A stretch of 49,930 bases of DNA from an uncultured Thermogutta sp. Its GTDB lineage: Bacteria > Planctomycetota > Planctomycetia > Pirellulales > Thermoguttaceae. This document shows, in pieces, positions 35,587 to 44,756 of this stretch. A program made the position numbers and the translations under genes. Every line of letters starts with the position of its first letter. The stretch's first letter is position 1. The notes beneath the pieces were generated by a model, which did not search any database, was not told the origin of the DNA, and saw only the letters and a list, made by a program, of their open reading frames with translations. The stretch covers positions 1 to 49,930 of the forward strand of contig CAKZMM010000068.1 in the NCBI GenBank assembly GCA_937128505.1, in the 5' to 3' direction.

Positions 35587-38475
35587 ATGATGGCCGCAGG
35601 CCGCATCGGGAAAAAGACTTACTCAGACCTATCTGCTTCGGGCTTAACGGCGGAGGGGGCCCCCCGCCTCACGAAGGTACCAAGCGGGTACCCCTACCAG
35701 ATTTACTTACGAGTCTTCCACCTGAAGCGTCAAATCCTGCTTTCTCCCCTGATCAAGCGAAAGACGTGGATTGGCTCAAGTCCAACTTGCGGCCTCCGGT
35801 TCCCGGGGAACCAAATTTGGCCTAAACATGCATTGATAATTCAGGAAGCTGATAAAGTTTATCTAAAATCTTTTGGAGCGCCTGTTTTTCTAAAAGGCAA
35901 GTTGGTGAGCGAGACCCGCTTAATGTCTGGGGAGCGCTTAACCATCGGTGAATATCAGATCGAATTGGTGTTCTCCGCGGCGAATCCCGAGTCAAGCGCA
36001 GGGGCTTCGCGCGATACCCCATCGGAAATCGGGTTCACTGCCCATGATCAAAGTCATCCTGGGGAATCGGAAGTCCCGCGCTCAGCGGACAATCACGGAG
36101 ATCAGCCACTTTCCGCCGTGACGGCAGTGACTTTTGCCCCAACTGTGGCGAGCCAAAATCAATATATCGGAGTTGGGTTTGAGGGAACACTTTGCGTCGA
36201 ATATCAACCAGATTTGATTCAAACCTCAACTTCCAGCGCTTCTCTGCGGACTTTGCCAGATTTGGATGACCGGGCTCAACCCGGATGGTGGTATCCTCCG
36301 GAAAATCTCGCCACTACGCCGATTGCCCCGACAAGTCTCCCCATAGTGGTCCCGGTCAATCCAGCCACCTCCCCGGAGTTGGAATCCGGCTCCTGGCAGC
36401 AGGAGCTCCCCAGGGATTTGTTGGCCCGTTTCTTGCAGGCGGTCGAGTCGCTGGAAAAGCGGTTGGTCGCTTTGGAATCCCATTGGGCCGACAAAGGCAG
36501 GGAAGATAATCCGGCGGTCCAAGGACCCAAGCCGACCAAATCTTCATCTTCGGGCATCGAGGATGATGATCAAGTTACGGACGATCGTCAGTATGATGGT
36601 CAGGATAATGGCTCCTCGGGCGGGACAAGGCCTCGAGGATTGATCTCGTCGGTCGAGAGTCAAATTCTCGAAAGCCCCTCGGAGGCCCGCGCGGGGATTC
36701 GGCAAATTAGGTTGCCTAGTCCCCTTGGAAAGCTCGTCGATCAACCGCCGGCGCAGGATCTGCAACCGACCGAGGGCAGCTGGGCTTTCGCATCGGAGAA
36801 AGCCGAGCAGAATTCGGGGAATCGTCGAGCTTCGTCAGCGCATCAGCCGGATTCGATCGAAGAAGCGGTTGACCGGAAGCAAAGTGCGGCGGATGTTCCC
36901 GTGTCCGATTCAGCGCTGCGAGCCAAAACCGAGTTATTGCCGAGCGCTCGGATCTCAAATGAAGCTCCTGAAGCTGAATCGGCTCAAAGTACGGAGGGGC
37001 ATGACACGGAGAGCGCAACACAGACCGGTTCCTGGACGCAGTGCGTCGTGCAATCCGAAGGCGGCAACCGATCTCCGGACCTCAAATCGCATCAAAGGAC
37101 AGCAAAAACCCTGTTTCACTCGATATCCAAGACGGCTTTGTTTAATTCTTCAAGAACACCAGAAGCAGAAACACTTATTAAGGCGGAGAGTCGTTCCCAA
37201 GACTTCTCTGAGGCAAATCAGCCTGACTTATCAGGGGAAGCCGGGTCGCAATTATCCCATAAAAACGCGGAGCCTTTCTCCGAAACAAAAGGAAATTGCG
37301 TATGTCCGGGGAAAGGGGAAATACCCTCAGATGGGAAAATTGCCTTGGGGGCCAGTTTCGCCGGGAGCTTAGGGGATGCGGCTTTCGAGGCATCCGGCTC
37401 TAACACAGCTTCCGGCAGTAGAGAGGAGCCTAATTCCAAAGCGATGCCGGCGAAGCAGGAATCCGTTGCGGATGTGCTCCGCCGGATGGGAATGTCGCTC
37501 AATTATCTGGACGCAGAACCGCAAGAGCGTCAAGGAAATCTCGGCCGGCCGGAAAGCCTCTCGGCCTCTCGCGATTTACCCGGTCAGTCGCTTGGGAAAC
37601 GAATGTGCGGCGACTTGCGGAACGAATTTTCCCCGATGCGTTCAGTGGGCGAAAGTGAATTCGAGGCGGGGGCGTCATTGAAGCCACCTACCTTCGGGAA
37701 CGCGGCGGCAAGTACCCACAGCGATCCCAACGATTGGGGGCACCCAATGCAGATGTCTGCTGAGCGGACCGCAGCTTGCGACGGTCAGTCAGGTGATGAG
37801 ATCACCGAGTATATGAACCGCTTGCTGGAGCGACTGCGGCAAGAAAGCTCGAATGCACCGGTCACCCAGCAGCGGGCGAGATTTGACGTTTCGAAGGCAA
37901 ACTCCCCAGTAAACGAAGCGGCCATTCCCAAAACTGCCTCCCCAGTAAACGAAGCGGCCATTCCCAAAACTGCGAAAATGGCCGACGTTGCGATGGAGCC
38001 CGCTCCACCGGTATCCCCCGTCAAAAAGGCAGAGGCGGCCTCCCCGGCGAAGTCGCAACCGGACTCAGCACAGTCGGAACGACTGGGCGCCGATCGTCTT
38101 TCGGTCGACCCCGCAGAGTTACCCGATCGACAGCTTGATTTGGCCAGCATTAGGCACTTATCCAATGTTTCGGCACGGCATGCGCTGAGTCAGTATGCGC
38201 GGCGTCGATTGAGGGAATCGGCCCAAGGGAAACTTGTGGTCTCGGGAGTGGCGGCCCTATGTGCTGCGGCTTTAGTTTGGATGGCCCACCGCCCGGGTGC
38301 CCATCCGCTGATTGCTTACTCCGCCGTAATGATTTTACTTGTCTCCGGCTTGTGGCTTTTCCAGTTTTTCGCTTTAGCCGGTCGATTGGCGTGGCACACC
38401 TTTGCGGATCGGTTCAAACCGTCAGTGTGGTTCGAATGCTCCGCCACGGCTTCAAAGCCGAAGAAGGATTCTTAA
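35587..38475 (+). CDS. FHA-domain protein with C-terminal membrane segments, 962 aa
   Basis: Residues about 45-140 look like an FHA phosphothreonine-binding domain: LLSPLIKRKTWIGSSPTCGL, then LKSFGAPVFLKGKLVSETRLMSGERLTIGEYQIEL. The expected Gly, Ser, and final Gly of FHA motifs are seen, though N/H motifs are weak. Then come about 700 residues of low-complexity, charged and Ser-rich linker containing an exact-looking 12-residue tandem repeat, and two membrane helices near the C-terminus (VVSGVAALCAAALVWMA, LIAYSAVMILLVSGLWLFQFF). It is thus likely anchored by its tail with the FHA domain in the cytosol, a layout that would fit the protein kinase at 23.6-27.2 kb as a source of phosphosites, an inference only. 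Start ATG at 35587 lacks a ribosome binding site and is uncertain. Confidence 0.8.
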   Translation: MMAAGRIGKKTYSDLSASGLTAEGAPRLTKVPSGYPYQIYLRVFHLKRQILLSPLIKRKTWIGSSPTCGLRFPGNQIWPKHALIIQEADKVYLKSFGAPVFLKGKLVSETRLMSGERLTIGEYQIELVFSAANPESSAGASRDTPSEIGFTAHDQSHPGESEVPRSADNHGDQPLSAVTAVTFAPTVASQNQYIGVGFEGTLCVEYQPDLIQTSTSSASLRTLPDLDDRAQPGWWYPPENLATTPIAPTSLPIVVPVNPATSPELESGSWQQELPRDLLARFLQAVESLEKRLVALESHWADKGREDNPAVQGPKPTKSSSSGIEDDDQVTDDRQYDGQDNGSSGGTRPRGLISSVESQILESPSEARAGIRQIRLPSPLGKLVDQPPAQDLQPTEGSWAFASEKAEQNSGNRRASSAHQPDSIEEAVDRKQSAADVPVSDSALRAKTELLPSARISNEAPEAESAQSTEGHDTESATQTGSWTQCVVQSEGGNRSPDLKSHQRTAKTLFHSISKTALFNSSRTPEAETLIKAESRSQDFSEANQPDLSGEAGSQLSHKNAEPFSETKGNCVCPGKGEIPSDGKIALGASFAGSLGDAAFEASGSNTASGSREEPNSKAMPAKQESVADVLRRMGMSLNYLDAEPQERQGNLGRPESLSASRDLPGQSLGKRMCGDLRNEFSPMRSVGESEFEAGASLKPPTFGNAAASTHSDPNDWGHPMQMSAERTAACDGQSGDEITEYMNRLLERLRQESSNAPVTQQRARFDVSKANSPVNEAAIPKTASPVNEAAIPKTAKMADVAMEPAPPVSPVKKAEAASPAKSQPDSAQSERLGADRLSVDPAELPDRQLDLASIRHLSNVSARHALSQYARRRLRESAQGKLVVSGVAALCAAALVWMAHRPGAHPLIAYSAVMILLVSGLWLFQFFALAGRLAWHTFADRFKPSVWFECSATASKPKKDS
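37903..37974 (+). repeat. 36-bp in-frame tandem duplication inside FHA gene
   Basis: Units 37903-37938 and 37939-37974, both starting TCCCCAGTAAACGAAGCGGC, differ at one position and encode SPVNEAAIPKTA twice. Near identity including third codon positions points to a recent slippage event. Confidence 0.9.
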
Positions 38476-39169
38476 CCGCCGAAGGGGAAAGGCCTTCGTG
38501 GGGAGGCATTTCCGCCGCCGAATCCCTTCGAAGATCCGAACTCTCGTTGCCCGGGTAAAGTTGACGGGAATTAATTGAATTTTGGCTTTCCCGAGAGGAA
38601 GCTGCTAATCCCAAAGCCGCTAGCACTTCTTTCTGAAAACCTTTTGTACTTATTCTGGTAAACATAGGGACGAACTTAGTTTCGTGAAAGTCGGGAGGAG
38701 ATCCCCAAAAGGTCGGAACGGACATGAGAACCTCTTCTCTCACTTCCTCCGGGCCCTCGTCCCCGCAACTAAATTGCTCTGTAACTTCGGAGAAATCTTG
38801 ATCGATTAATCCGTAGTGGGACCCCAAAAGGAAATGATCCGGGCAAAGGGGTCGAAGCGTAGAGCAACTCCCTCTAAAGATTTTTTCGTTCAGAGTAAAA
38901 GGTATTCCCGAATCCGAACCCTTATCGAACGGTTCTTTGGTTGTTTTAAACGGTTTTTTGAGCTCAAATAAAATTTTTGTTTTGGGTGCCGAGATAACCA
39001 CCTCGCCGAATTGCTTGCCGCAATCTTTACTTTTCGCTGGCGATTTTCGCCTACCCAGTCCCCTTGCATTTGTATCTTCTGCATCTTCGTTGTCCCAAGA
39101 AGAGCGCGCAACCGGGACAGATTTCCGCCACGATCCCACTTCCAGGGAAGCCGCAATGAATTGGGCCAT
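38414..39169 (-). CDS. hypothetical protein, 251 aa, doubtful
   Basis: A long open frame that overlaps the end of the FHA gene by 62 bases on the opposite strand. It has no ribosome binding site before the ATG at 39169 and no motif I know. Internal segments (FGEVVISAPKTKILFELKKP, EVLMSVPTFWGSPPDFHETK, ALGLAASSRESQ) read reasonably like protein, and 756 bases without a stop is more than I would expect by chance in this spacer. The C-terminal part, opposite the FHA gene, is Ser/Pro rich and less protein-like. Could be an orphan gene, a decaying gene or chance. Confidence 0.35.
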   Translation of the reverse strand: MAQFIAASLEVGSWRKSVPVARSSWDNEDAEDTNARGLGRRKSPAKSKDCGKQFGEVVISAPKTKILFELKKPFKTTKEPFDKGSDSGIPFTLNEKIFRGSCSTLRPLCPDHFLLGSHYGLIDQDFSEVTEQFSCGDEGPEEVREEVLMSVPTFWGSPPDFHETKFVPMFTRISTKGFQKEVLAALGLAASSRESQNSINSRQLYPGNESSDLRRDSAAEMPPHEGLSPSAVKNPSSALKPWRSIRTTLTV

Positions 39170-39834
39170 GCCAACAATGAACCAAATCCCGCAACTGCCC
39201 TTATTAATTCTGCAAGTTATTTCGGCTGCATAGCCTTAAGTCGCGGCCGGGTGCCGCCGTTCATGGCGGCTCTATCAACATCGCCGGAGGAAGATTGTGC
39301 TGTACTCAAATCACCGAAAAGGACTCGAGCTTGTCAAGCGTCCTCGAGGGTAGGGGCCTTTAGCAAGCGGCTTTCTAATGCTCGTAGCTGCCTAGGGGAC
39401 GTCTCAACCGTTAGTTACGTAGACCTGAGTTAGCATCGAGGAGGGATGGCCTTCCAACGCCAGGCGACCGGTAGCTCGTCGATCGAACTTGGATCTCGTG
39501 GTTTCCTAAGATTTTGCTGACGGGCAAGTTACGCCAATTCGAATTGGGTTTTTTGGAGCGCGAATCGGTCTGATCCGCTCGGTTACAGTCGGGTAAGGTA
39601 TTTCGTTGACACTCGAGAATTGGCAACTTACAATCGGGATAAGGTTACTGCCTTAGGTAAAGATTGAATCATCGGGGAAGATGATTCGTTTTTCCGAATT
39701 CCCATATTTTGGGGCAAGGATCCGAAGGTTCTTCGTACGAAATTTCTCTGAACAGGCCTTTCAGAAGCCGGTCGCTGGGCCCATAACAAACGATTGGGAG
39801 GAATCAATCCTCGGCTCTTAGGAGTTGACCATTC
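38476..39834. other. intergenic with doubtful ORF and terminator
   Basis: Contains the doubtful minus-strand ORF above, a GC-rich hairpin GCCGCC/GGCGGC (39253-39270), and an intrinsic terminator at 39666-39693. The ribosome binding site AGGAG for the next gene is at 39820-39824. Confidence 0.4.
39666..39693 (+). terminator. intrinsic terminator-like hairpin
   Basis: GAATCATC-GGGGAA-GATGATTC followed by GTTTTT. It lies 140 bases before a plus-strand gene and not after one, so it may end an unannotated transcript or act as an attenuator. Its stem is the same octamer seen in the back-up hairpin downstream of the secretin gene (16624-16647). Confidence 0.6.
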
Positions 39835-41247
39835 ATGGCGCGAGAATCACAGGGACTCCAAATAGCGTTGATCATTTTCGTGATTCTGACCCTTCTCCTC
39901 GGGGTATTGAGTTTCTTTTTCTATCGGCAGTATGACGAGGCCTTAAAACGGGCGATCGCTGCGGAAGAAGAATCCAAGAAGAATAGCGAGGCTGCTCGGA
40001 ATACGCTCAGCGAAAACGAACGGCTCAAGCAATATCTTGGAGTGCCTGAGTCTATGCGGGCAGATGAGCTGGGGGAGGAAGTTCGGAAGGATTTCGAAAG
40101 CTATGCGCCGAATTTCCCCGGCGAAACGCGAACCTATCGGGCGGTGGTGGAGTATTTGGGCAAGACTTTGGGGAGTGTGAATGAGTCTTTAGCCGCAGCA
40201 CAAGCAGAAATTGCCAATCTCAATGCTCAGATCCGGCAACTGGAAGCGAGCAAGGCCCCATTGGTCGATCAGCAGCGTGCGCGAGCCGATGCTGCCAATA
40301 CACAACTGGCGATGGAGCGGACCAAATTTAGCGATGACCGGCAACGGCTTCAGGATCAAGCACAGCAGCTCCAAGCTCGGATTGACACTGTGCAGCGGGA
40401 AGCGATGAAGCAGGTGGAAGCGGTTCAGGCAGAATTGCAGAAGAAGGAAAGAAGCCTGCAAACCACCATTAGCTTATTGCGGGATCGGACGGAGACACTC
40501 CGTCGGGTAACCGAACCGACTTTCGAACGCGCCGACGGCACAGTGCGCTGGGTCAATCAGCGAAATCGGACGGTTTGGATCAATTTGGGCTCAGCGGACG
40601 GTTTGGGGCGGCAAACCACCTTCTCGGTTTATGCATCAACTGTTACCGATGTTGGTAAAGCCCCCCGAAAAGGAAGCATCGAAGTTACGGACATTTTGAC
40701 CGATCATTTGGCCGAAGCTCGCATCTTGGAAGATAATCCCGCCGATCCGATTATGCCCGGGGATCAAATTTATACCCCGGTTTGGCGACCCGGTGAGCGC
40801 ATCCGCTTTGCGTTGGCGGACGGAATCGATATCGATGGCGACAAAAAGAGCGACTTGGACACAGTGATCAACCTGATTACCTTGAATGGGGGGATTGTCG
40901 ATTTTTACCTCGATGACGAAGGCAATAAAACTGGCGAAGTCACCACGGAAACACGGTATTTAGTGTTGGGAATCACACCGGACGAAACAGCAACCGAAGC
41001 GCGGCGCAATGCCCGTACGGAGCTGTTGCGAGTTGCAGACACTTACGGGCTGACACGAATCACGCTTCAAGAGCTTCTCAATCGTATGGGTTGGAAGAAC
41101 CTCACTCCGGTAATTCGGTATGGAGAGGGAGCTAATCCCGCCGATTTCCGAGCAAAACCACCGGAGGGGCTGCCCCGCGTTTCCACGGGTACTGTCAGTC
41201 CAATTTTCCAGCCGCGAACACCATCGCCTCGCCCCAGCACGCGGTAA
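39835..41247 (+). CDS. membrane-anchored coiled-coil protein, 470 aa
   Basis: One N-terminal membrane helix (residues 8-31, LQIALIIFVILTLLLGVLSFFFY) with a short cytoplasmic tail, then a coiled coil from about 33 to 220 (AQAEIANLNAQIRQLEASKA, ERTKFSDDRQRLQDQAQQLQ), a beta-rich domain near 230-325 (GTVRWVNQRNRTVWINLGSA ... GDQIYTPVWRPG) that resembles the C-terminal module of envelope/flagellar assembly proteins, and a domain near 325-440 that I do not recognise (ALADGIDIDGDKKSDLDTVI). A Pro/Ser-rich tail ends it. Seems to be a planctomycete envelope protein; partners unknown. The ATG at 39835 has AGGAG 10 bases upstream. A hairpin GAATGG/CCATTC at 41256-41275 lies right after the stop. Confidence 0.85.
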   Translation: MARESQGLQIALIIFVILTLLLGVLSFFFYRQYDEALKRAIAAEEESKKNSEAARNTLSENERLKQYLGVPESMRADELGEEVRKDFESYAPNFPGETRTYRAVVEYLGKTLGSVNESLAAAQAEIANLNAQIRQLEASKAPLVDQQRARADAANTQLAMERTKFSDDRQRLQDQAQQLQARIDTVQREAMKQVEAVQAELQKKERSLQTTISLLRDRTETLRRVTEPTFERADGTVRWVNQRNRTVWINLGSADGLGRQTTFSVYASTVTDVGKAPRKGSIEVTDILTDHLAEARILEDNPADPIMPGDQIYTPVWRPGERIRFALADGIDIDGDKKSDLDTVINLITLNGGIVDFYLDDEGNKTGEVTTETRYLVLGITPDETATEARRNARTELLRVADTYGLTRITLQELLNRMGWKNLTPVIRYGEGANPADFRAKPPEGLPRVSTGTVSPIFQPRTPSPRPSTR

Positions 41248-42318
41248 GCGGAGCTGAATGGAGGAGCACCCATTCGATCGGCAACCAGCGGTAAAGGGGC
41301 AGTGCTATCTCCGTTCAAAAAGCGACCCAAAGGCAATGCAGCGATAAGATTTTCGGCGCACCCCTTCTGCTTGATGCTGCGGCGCACTCACAGGGGGGTA
41401 ACGTAGACGGCTCGCCGTAAGATGTGGAGGTCTTACAGGGCACATCACTCCGAGGCGTAGGTGTGAGGCCCCGAACAGAGCATAAAGCGGTAAGTTCGGG
41501 CAGGCTCCATTCCAAGTTTGACCGGCGCCTCGCCTCCGGCATCGAAATCCCGCTTAACAGCCACAGCAAATCGGGGGCAGCAAACTTCGCCTTTCTGGCA
41601 GTAATCCTTCCGATTCTGGCCGCGATCTTAGCCCAACCAACCCTGTCGCGCTGTATAAGCCTATTGCTTCGGCAACAAGAACGCCGAGCTTACCGGAGCT
41701 TTGTCGTGGTCTGGATTTCCGGCTTCCTCACCAAAGTGCTACGTTCCACAGTAGTCGTAAGCGTTCGGGGTATCAGCTTTGCCAGCCGTATTCTCACGTG
41801 GGTGGCTGCTCCGAGGTGCAGTAGTGTGTAGTAGTATGAGGTGAACGCTGGCCTTAAGCTGCCAGAAGAATGCCGTTGGGGGCGGGTCACTTGAGTAAGC
41901 GGCATGTGGGGGATACGCGGACCGATTGTGGGTCACAAAACACTTGCGGCAAAAAGCAGGAAGGGTTCAGGGGGAGGCGGTTGCCATCTAAACCCCGCCT
42001 ACGCCGCGGCAAATACTCAGGAGATACGCTTGGGAAGAATTCGAGGAGGAGCTAAACGGATACAGCCAACGGTTCTTGCCGGTTTGAAACCGGGGTTTTA
42101 GAATTACGCTCTTAACTTAGTGGCGGAGCAAGAGACGGAACATTTCCTAGTGGACTTGCAACTGAGCGTGGGCTTCTTCCTGCGGTAACACCGGCGTTAT
42201 TTTTCGTTGTGGGAGAGTAAGTCGAGGGATCTTTTTTTGAGTAGTCCCTGTCGCTTGTGAGGTGCGTCTTGCCCGGGCATAGCAGGTTTTTTATTGAAAA
42301 TGGTTGGGAAAGGTGAAG
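41248..42318. other. 1.1-kb intergenic
   Basis: No gene supported. One plus-strand frame (41424-41831) contains a hydrophobic run but lacks a ribosome binding site. Hairpins: GAATGG/CCATTC (41256-41275), CCCGAAC/GTTCGGG near 41473-41502, and CCGGTTTGAAACCGG (42079-42093). They may be pieces of an untranslated RNA, but no known class is recognised. Confidence 0.35.
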
Positions 42319-43413
42319 ATGAGTACTGAACAAATTTCGGCCTCCCAAAAAGTTTTGAAGATCGCTGTCATCGGTGGGGATGGCACTGGGCCAGAGGTCG
42401 CTGCCGAAGCGGTCAAGGTCCTCAAGGCCGTAGCTGAACTCGAAAATATTTCGCACGAAATGCAGGAGTTCGATTACGGCGGAGAACGCTATCTGCGAAC
42501 CGGGGAGGTTTTACCGGAGGGAGCTTTAGAAGAGCTTAGGAAGTTCGATGCCATTTTGTTGGGGGCGATCGGTCATCCGCAGGTCCCCCCCGGAATCCTA
42601 GAGCGAGGTTTGCTTTTAACCCTTCGTTTCCATTTCGATCAATATATCAATCTGCGGCCTGTGAAACTGTATCCCGGGGTTGAAACTCCTTTGGCGGGAA
42701 AAGGGCCGGAGGATATCGACTTCGTTGTGGTCCGCGAGAACACTGAGGACCTCTACTGCGGCATGGGCGGGTTTCTTAAGAAGGGCACCCCGGACGAGGT
42801 GGCCACGCAAATTGCAATCTACACGCGAAAAGGGTGCGAACGCTGTATTCGTTGGGCTTTTGAGTATACCCGCAAGCGGAACAAAAAACGCAAGCTCACG
42901 CTGGTAGCCAAGACGAATGTTTTGACGTATGGTCACGACTTGTGGTGGCGGACTTTCCAGGACGTAGCCAAGGAGTACCCGGATATTCAAACGGATTACA
43001 ATCATGTGGATGCGTGCTGCATGTGGATGGTTAAGAATCCGGAGCAGTACGATGTCATCGTTACCACGAACATGTTTGGGGATATCATTACGGACTTGGC
43101 AGCTATTATTCAGGGTGGGATGGGTGTTGCCGCCGGGGGAAACATCAATCCTGAGCCCGGGGGAACCAGCATGTTTGAGCCCATGGGCGGAAGCGCTCCC
43201 AAATACACGGGTCAAGGAGTCATCAATCCAATTGCAGCTATCGCCGCTGCCGGTATGCTTTTGGAGCATTCCGGGTATCCGCGGGCTGCGGAGCGGATTA
43301 ATCGGGCGATTCAAATCGTCACTGGCACAAAAATGAAAAGCCAGGCCGCGGGACGGATGGGTTATTCCACCAGCCAGGTGGGTGATTTGGTCGTGCAACA
43401 CTTGACCGCATGA
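42319..43413 (+). CDS. leuB: 3-isopropylmalate dehydrogenase-type NAD-dependent dehydrogenase
   Basis: Member of the isocitrate/isopropylmalate dehydrogenase family, 364 aa, the usual LeuB length. Oxidative decarboxylation of 3-isopropylmalate in leucine synthesis is the most likely reaction. Motifs: [13 protein letters not shown] near 10, [20 protein letters not shown] near 78, [18 protein letters not shown] near 100, [12 protein letters not shown] near 130, [12 protein letters not shown] near 195, and the metal-binding [11 protein letters not shown] near 250. The NAD specificity loop near [15 protein letters not shown] fits NAD rather than NADP. The ERGLL and ENTEDLY variants leave tartrate- or isocitrate-type specificity possible. 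ATG at 42319 is preceded by GGAAAGG; a TTG at 42304 is less likely. No other leu genes adjoin; a terminator follows. Confidence 0.88.
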   Translation: MSTEQISASQKVLKIAVIGGDGTGPEVAAEAVKVLKAVAELENISHEMQEFDYGGERYLRTGEVLPEGALEELRKFDAILLGAIGHPQVPPGILERGLLLTLRFHFDQYINLRPVKLYPGVETPLAGKGPEDIDFVVVRENTEDLYCGMGGFLKKGTPDEVATQIAIYTRKGCERCIRWAFEYTRKRNKKRKLTLVAKTNVLTYGHDLWWRTFQDVAKEYPDIQTDYNHVDACCMWMVKNPEQYDVIVTTNMFGDIITDLAAIIQGGMGVAAGGNINPEPGGTSMFEPMGGSAPKYTGQGVINPIAAIAAAGMLLEHSGYPRAAERINRAIQIVTGTKMKSQAAGRMGYSTSQVGDLVVQHLTA

Positions 43414-43784
43414 GCGACCGCGACTCAAAAGCTTTTAGAGTTTTTCTTGACCTAAAAACCATAAGAACAAAGTTGGCGTTAATCGTGGGCCGCATGATGC
43501 CGCGGGGGGCGAGCCATTGCAGGAACGAAGCCTGTGAGTCGGTTTCCTACTGTGTCTGACTCAGTGGCGATGCTTGGTGAAGGGGAATAGCGCCGATTGA
43601 GCAAACTGCACCCAATCGGAACACTCCTGGTAGAAAAAGCATGGAAGCTAGCATTAAAGGCTTGACGTGGTGAACCGATTACACGATGTTCGCCTGTATC
43701 CCTACCGAAACTATGTCTCCAAAGGCTTGTGAGCTGCACGGCATCTCATTTTTTTCGGGCAGATTTTGCATCTAAGGAACAGCG
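43414..43784. other. intergenic with terminator
   Basis: After the terminator at 43424-43446 nothing distinctive is seen up to the AAGGAA ribosome binding site of the reductase gene. Confidence 0.4.
43424..43446 (+). terminator. intrinsic terminator of isopropylmalate-type dehydrogenase gene
   Basis: CTCAAAAGCTTTTAGAG hairpin followed directly by TTTTTC, starting 11 bases after the stop codon. Confidence 0.65.
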
Positions 43785-44555
43785 ATGATCGAAAAGCTTT
43801 TTGATCTTTCTGGTAAGGTGGCCCTGATAACGGGAGGAAGCCGCGGGATTGGTCGGGCAATTGCCGGGGGATTCGCCGAGGCAGGGGCCGATTTATTTCT
43901 TTGTGCCCGAAAGGAGGAGACACTCCAGGAAGCAGCCGGGCAGATCGCAGGGCAAACCGGGCGGCGGGTGGAGTGGCTTGTGGCTGATATGGCCGTTCGG
44001 GGAGAAGCGGATCGTGTGGCTCGGGAGGCCTTATCGCGCTTTGGGCAGGTGGACATCCTTATCAATAATGCCGGCTGGAATATTCCACAGGCAATCGACG
44101 AAATTCGGGACCAAGACTGGGATTATCTTCTGGAATTGAATTTGACCAGCGTGATGGCCTTGACTCGGGCTTTGGTCCCGCAAATGAAACAGCGTCGCTG
44201 GGGGCGTATCGTGCATATTTCGTCGATCATGGGTTTGGCAAGCACCCCGAAACGGAATGCATATTCAGCTACGAAAGCTGCTTTGATCGGAATGGCACAA
44301 GCGAGCGCGTTGGAACTGGGGCCCTTCAACATCACGGTGAATTGTATTGCGCCCGGACCGATCGCTACGGAAATGCCGATGTCGCTCCTTTCCAAAGAGC
44401 AGCAGGACGCACTAGCTTCGCGGACAGCCTTGGGTCGTTGGGCGGAGCCGGAGGAGCTGGTGGGGCCCGCGTTGCTTTTGGCCAGCGAAGCGGGACGGTA
44501 TATCACGGGAACTTGTCTTGTCGTGGATGGCGGCGCCTTAGCCCGGATTTTTTAA
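43785..44555 (+). CDS. short-chain dehydrogenase/reductase, FabG-like
   Basis: Classical SDR of 256 aa. NAD(P) motif ITGGSRGIGRAIAGGF at about 15-30, NNAG in ILINNAGWN near 90, catalytic Ser in HISSIMGL near 145 and YxxxK in NAYSATKAALIG near 158-170. The C-terminus ends ITGTCLVVDGGALARIF, as in 3-oxoacyl-ACP reductases and gluconate/glucose dehydrogenases; which of these cannot be said. Cytoplasmic. AAGGAA is 6 bases before the ATG. The next gene starts 201 bases downstream on the same strand, so a shared transcript is possible but unproven. Confidence 0.92.
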   Translation: MIEKLFDLSGKVALITGGSRGIGRAIAGGFAEAGADLFLCARKEETLQEAAGQIAGQTGRRVEWLVADMAVRGEADRVAREALSRFGQVDILINNAGWNIPQAIDEIRDQDWDYLLELNLTSVMALTRALVPQMKQRRWGRIVHISSIMGLASTPKRNAYSATKAALIGMAQASALELGPFNITVNCIAPGPIATEMPMSLLSKEQQDALASRTALGRWAEPEELVGPALLLASEAGRYITGTCLVVDGGALARIF

Positions 44556-44756
44556 AGCCGTCCCACGCACAGGTGATTCGTCCGAAGGATACTGCAGGCT
44601 TTTTCCATGCGGTCGCAACCACCGCGGATGTGAGTCAACCGCGGGAAGCAAACGCACGGATTTTATGCTTTTTGCCTCGGGGAAGAAACGAAGTCCGAGA
44701 TTCGTTCCGCTAACCGGCGGCACGATCGTGGCGGCTTGCAGGGTGGGAAGTCTGCC

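Noticed and set aside
41424-41831. 135-aa frame with a hydrophobic centre
   Set aside because: No ribosome binding site, Arg/Ser-rich ends and no family resemblance.
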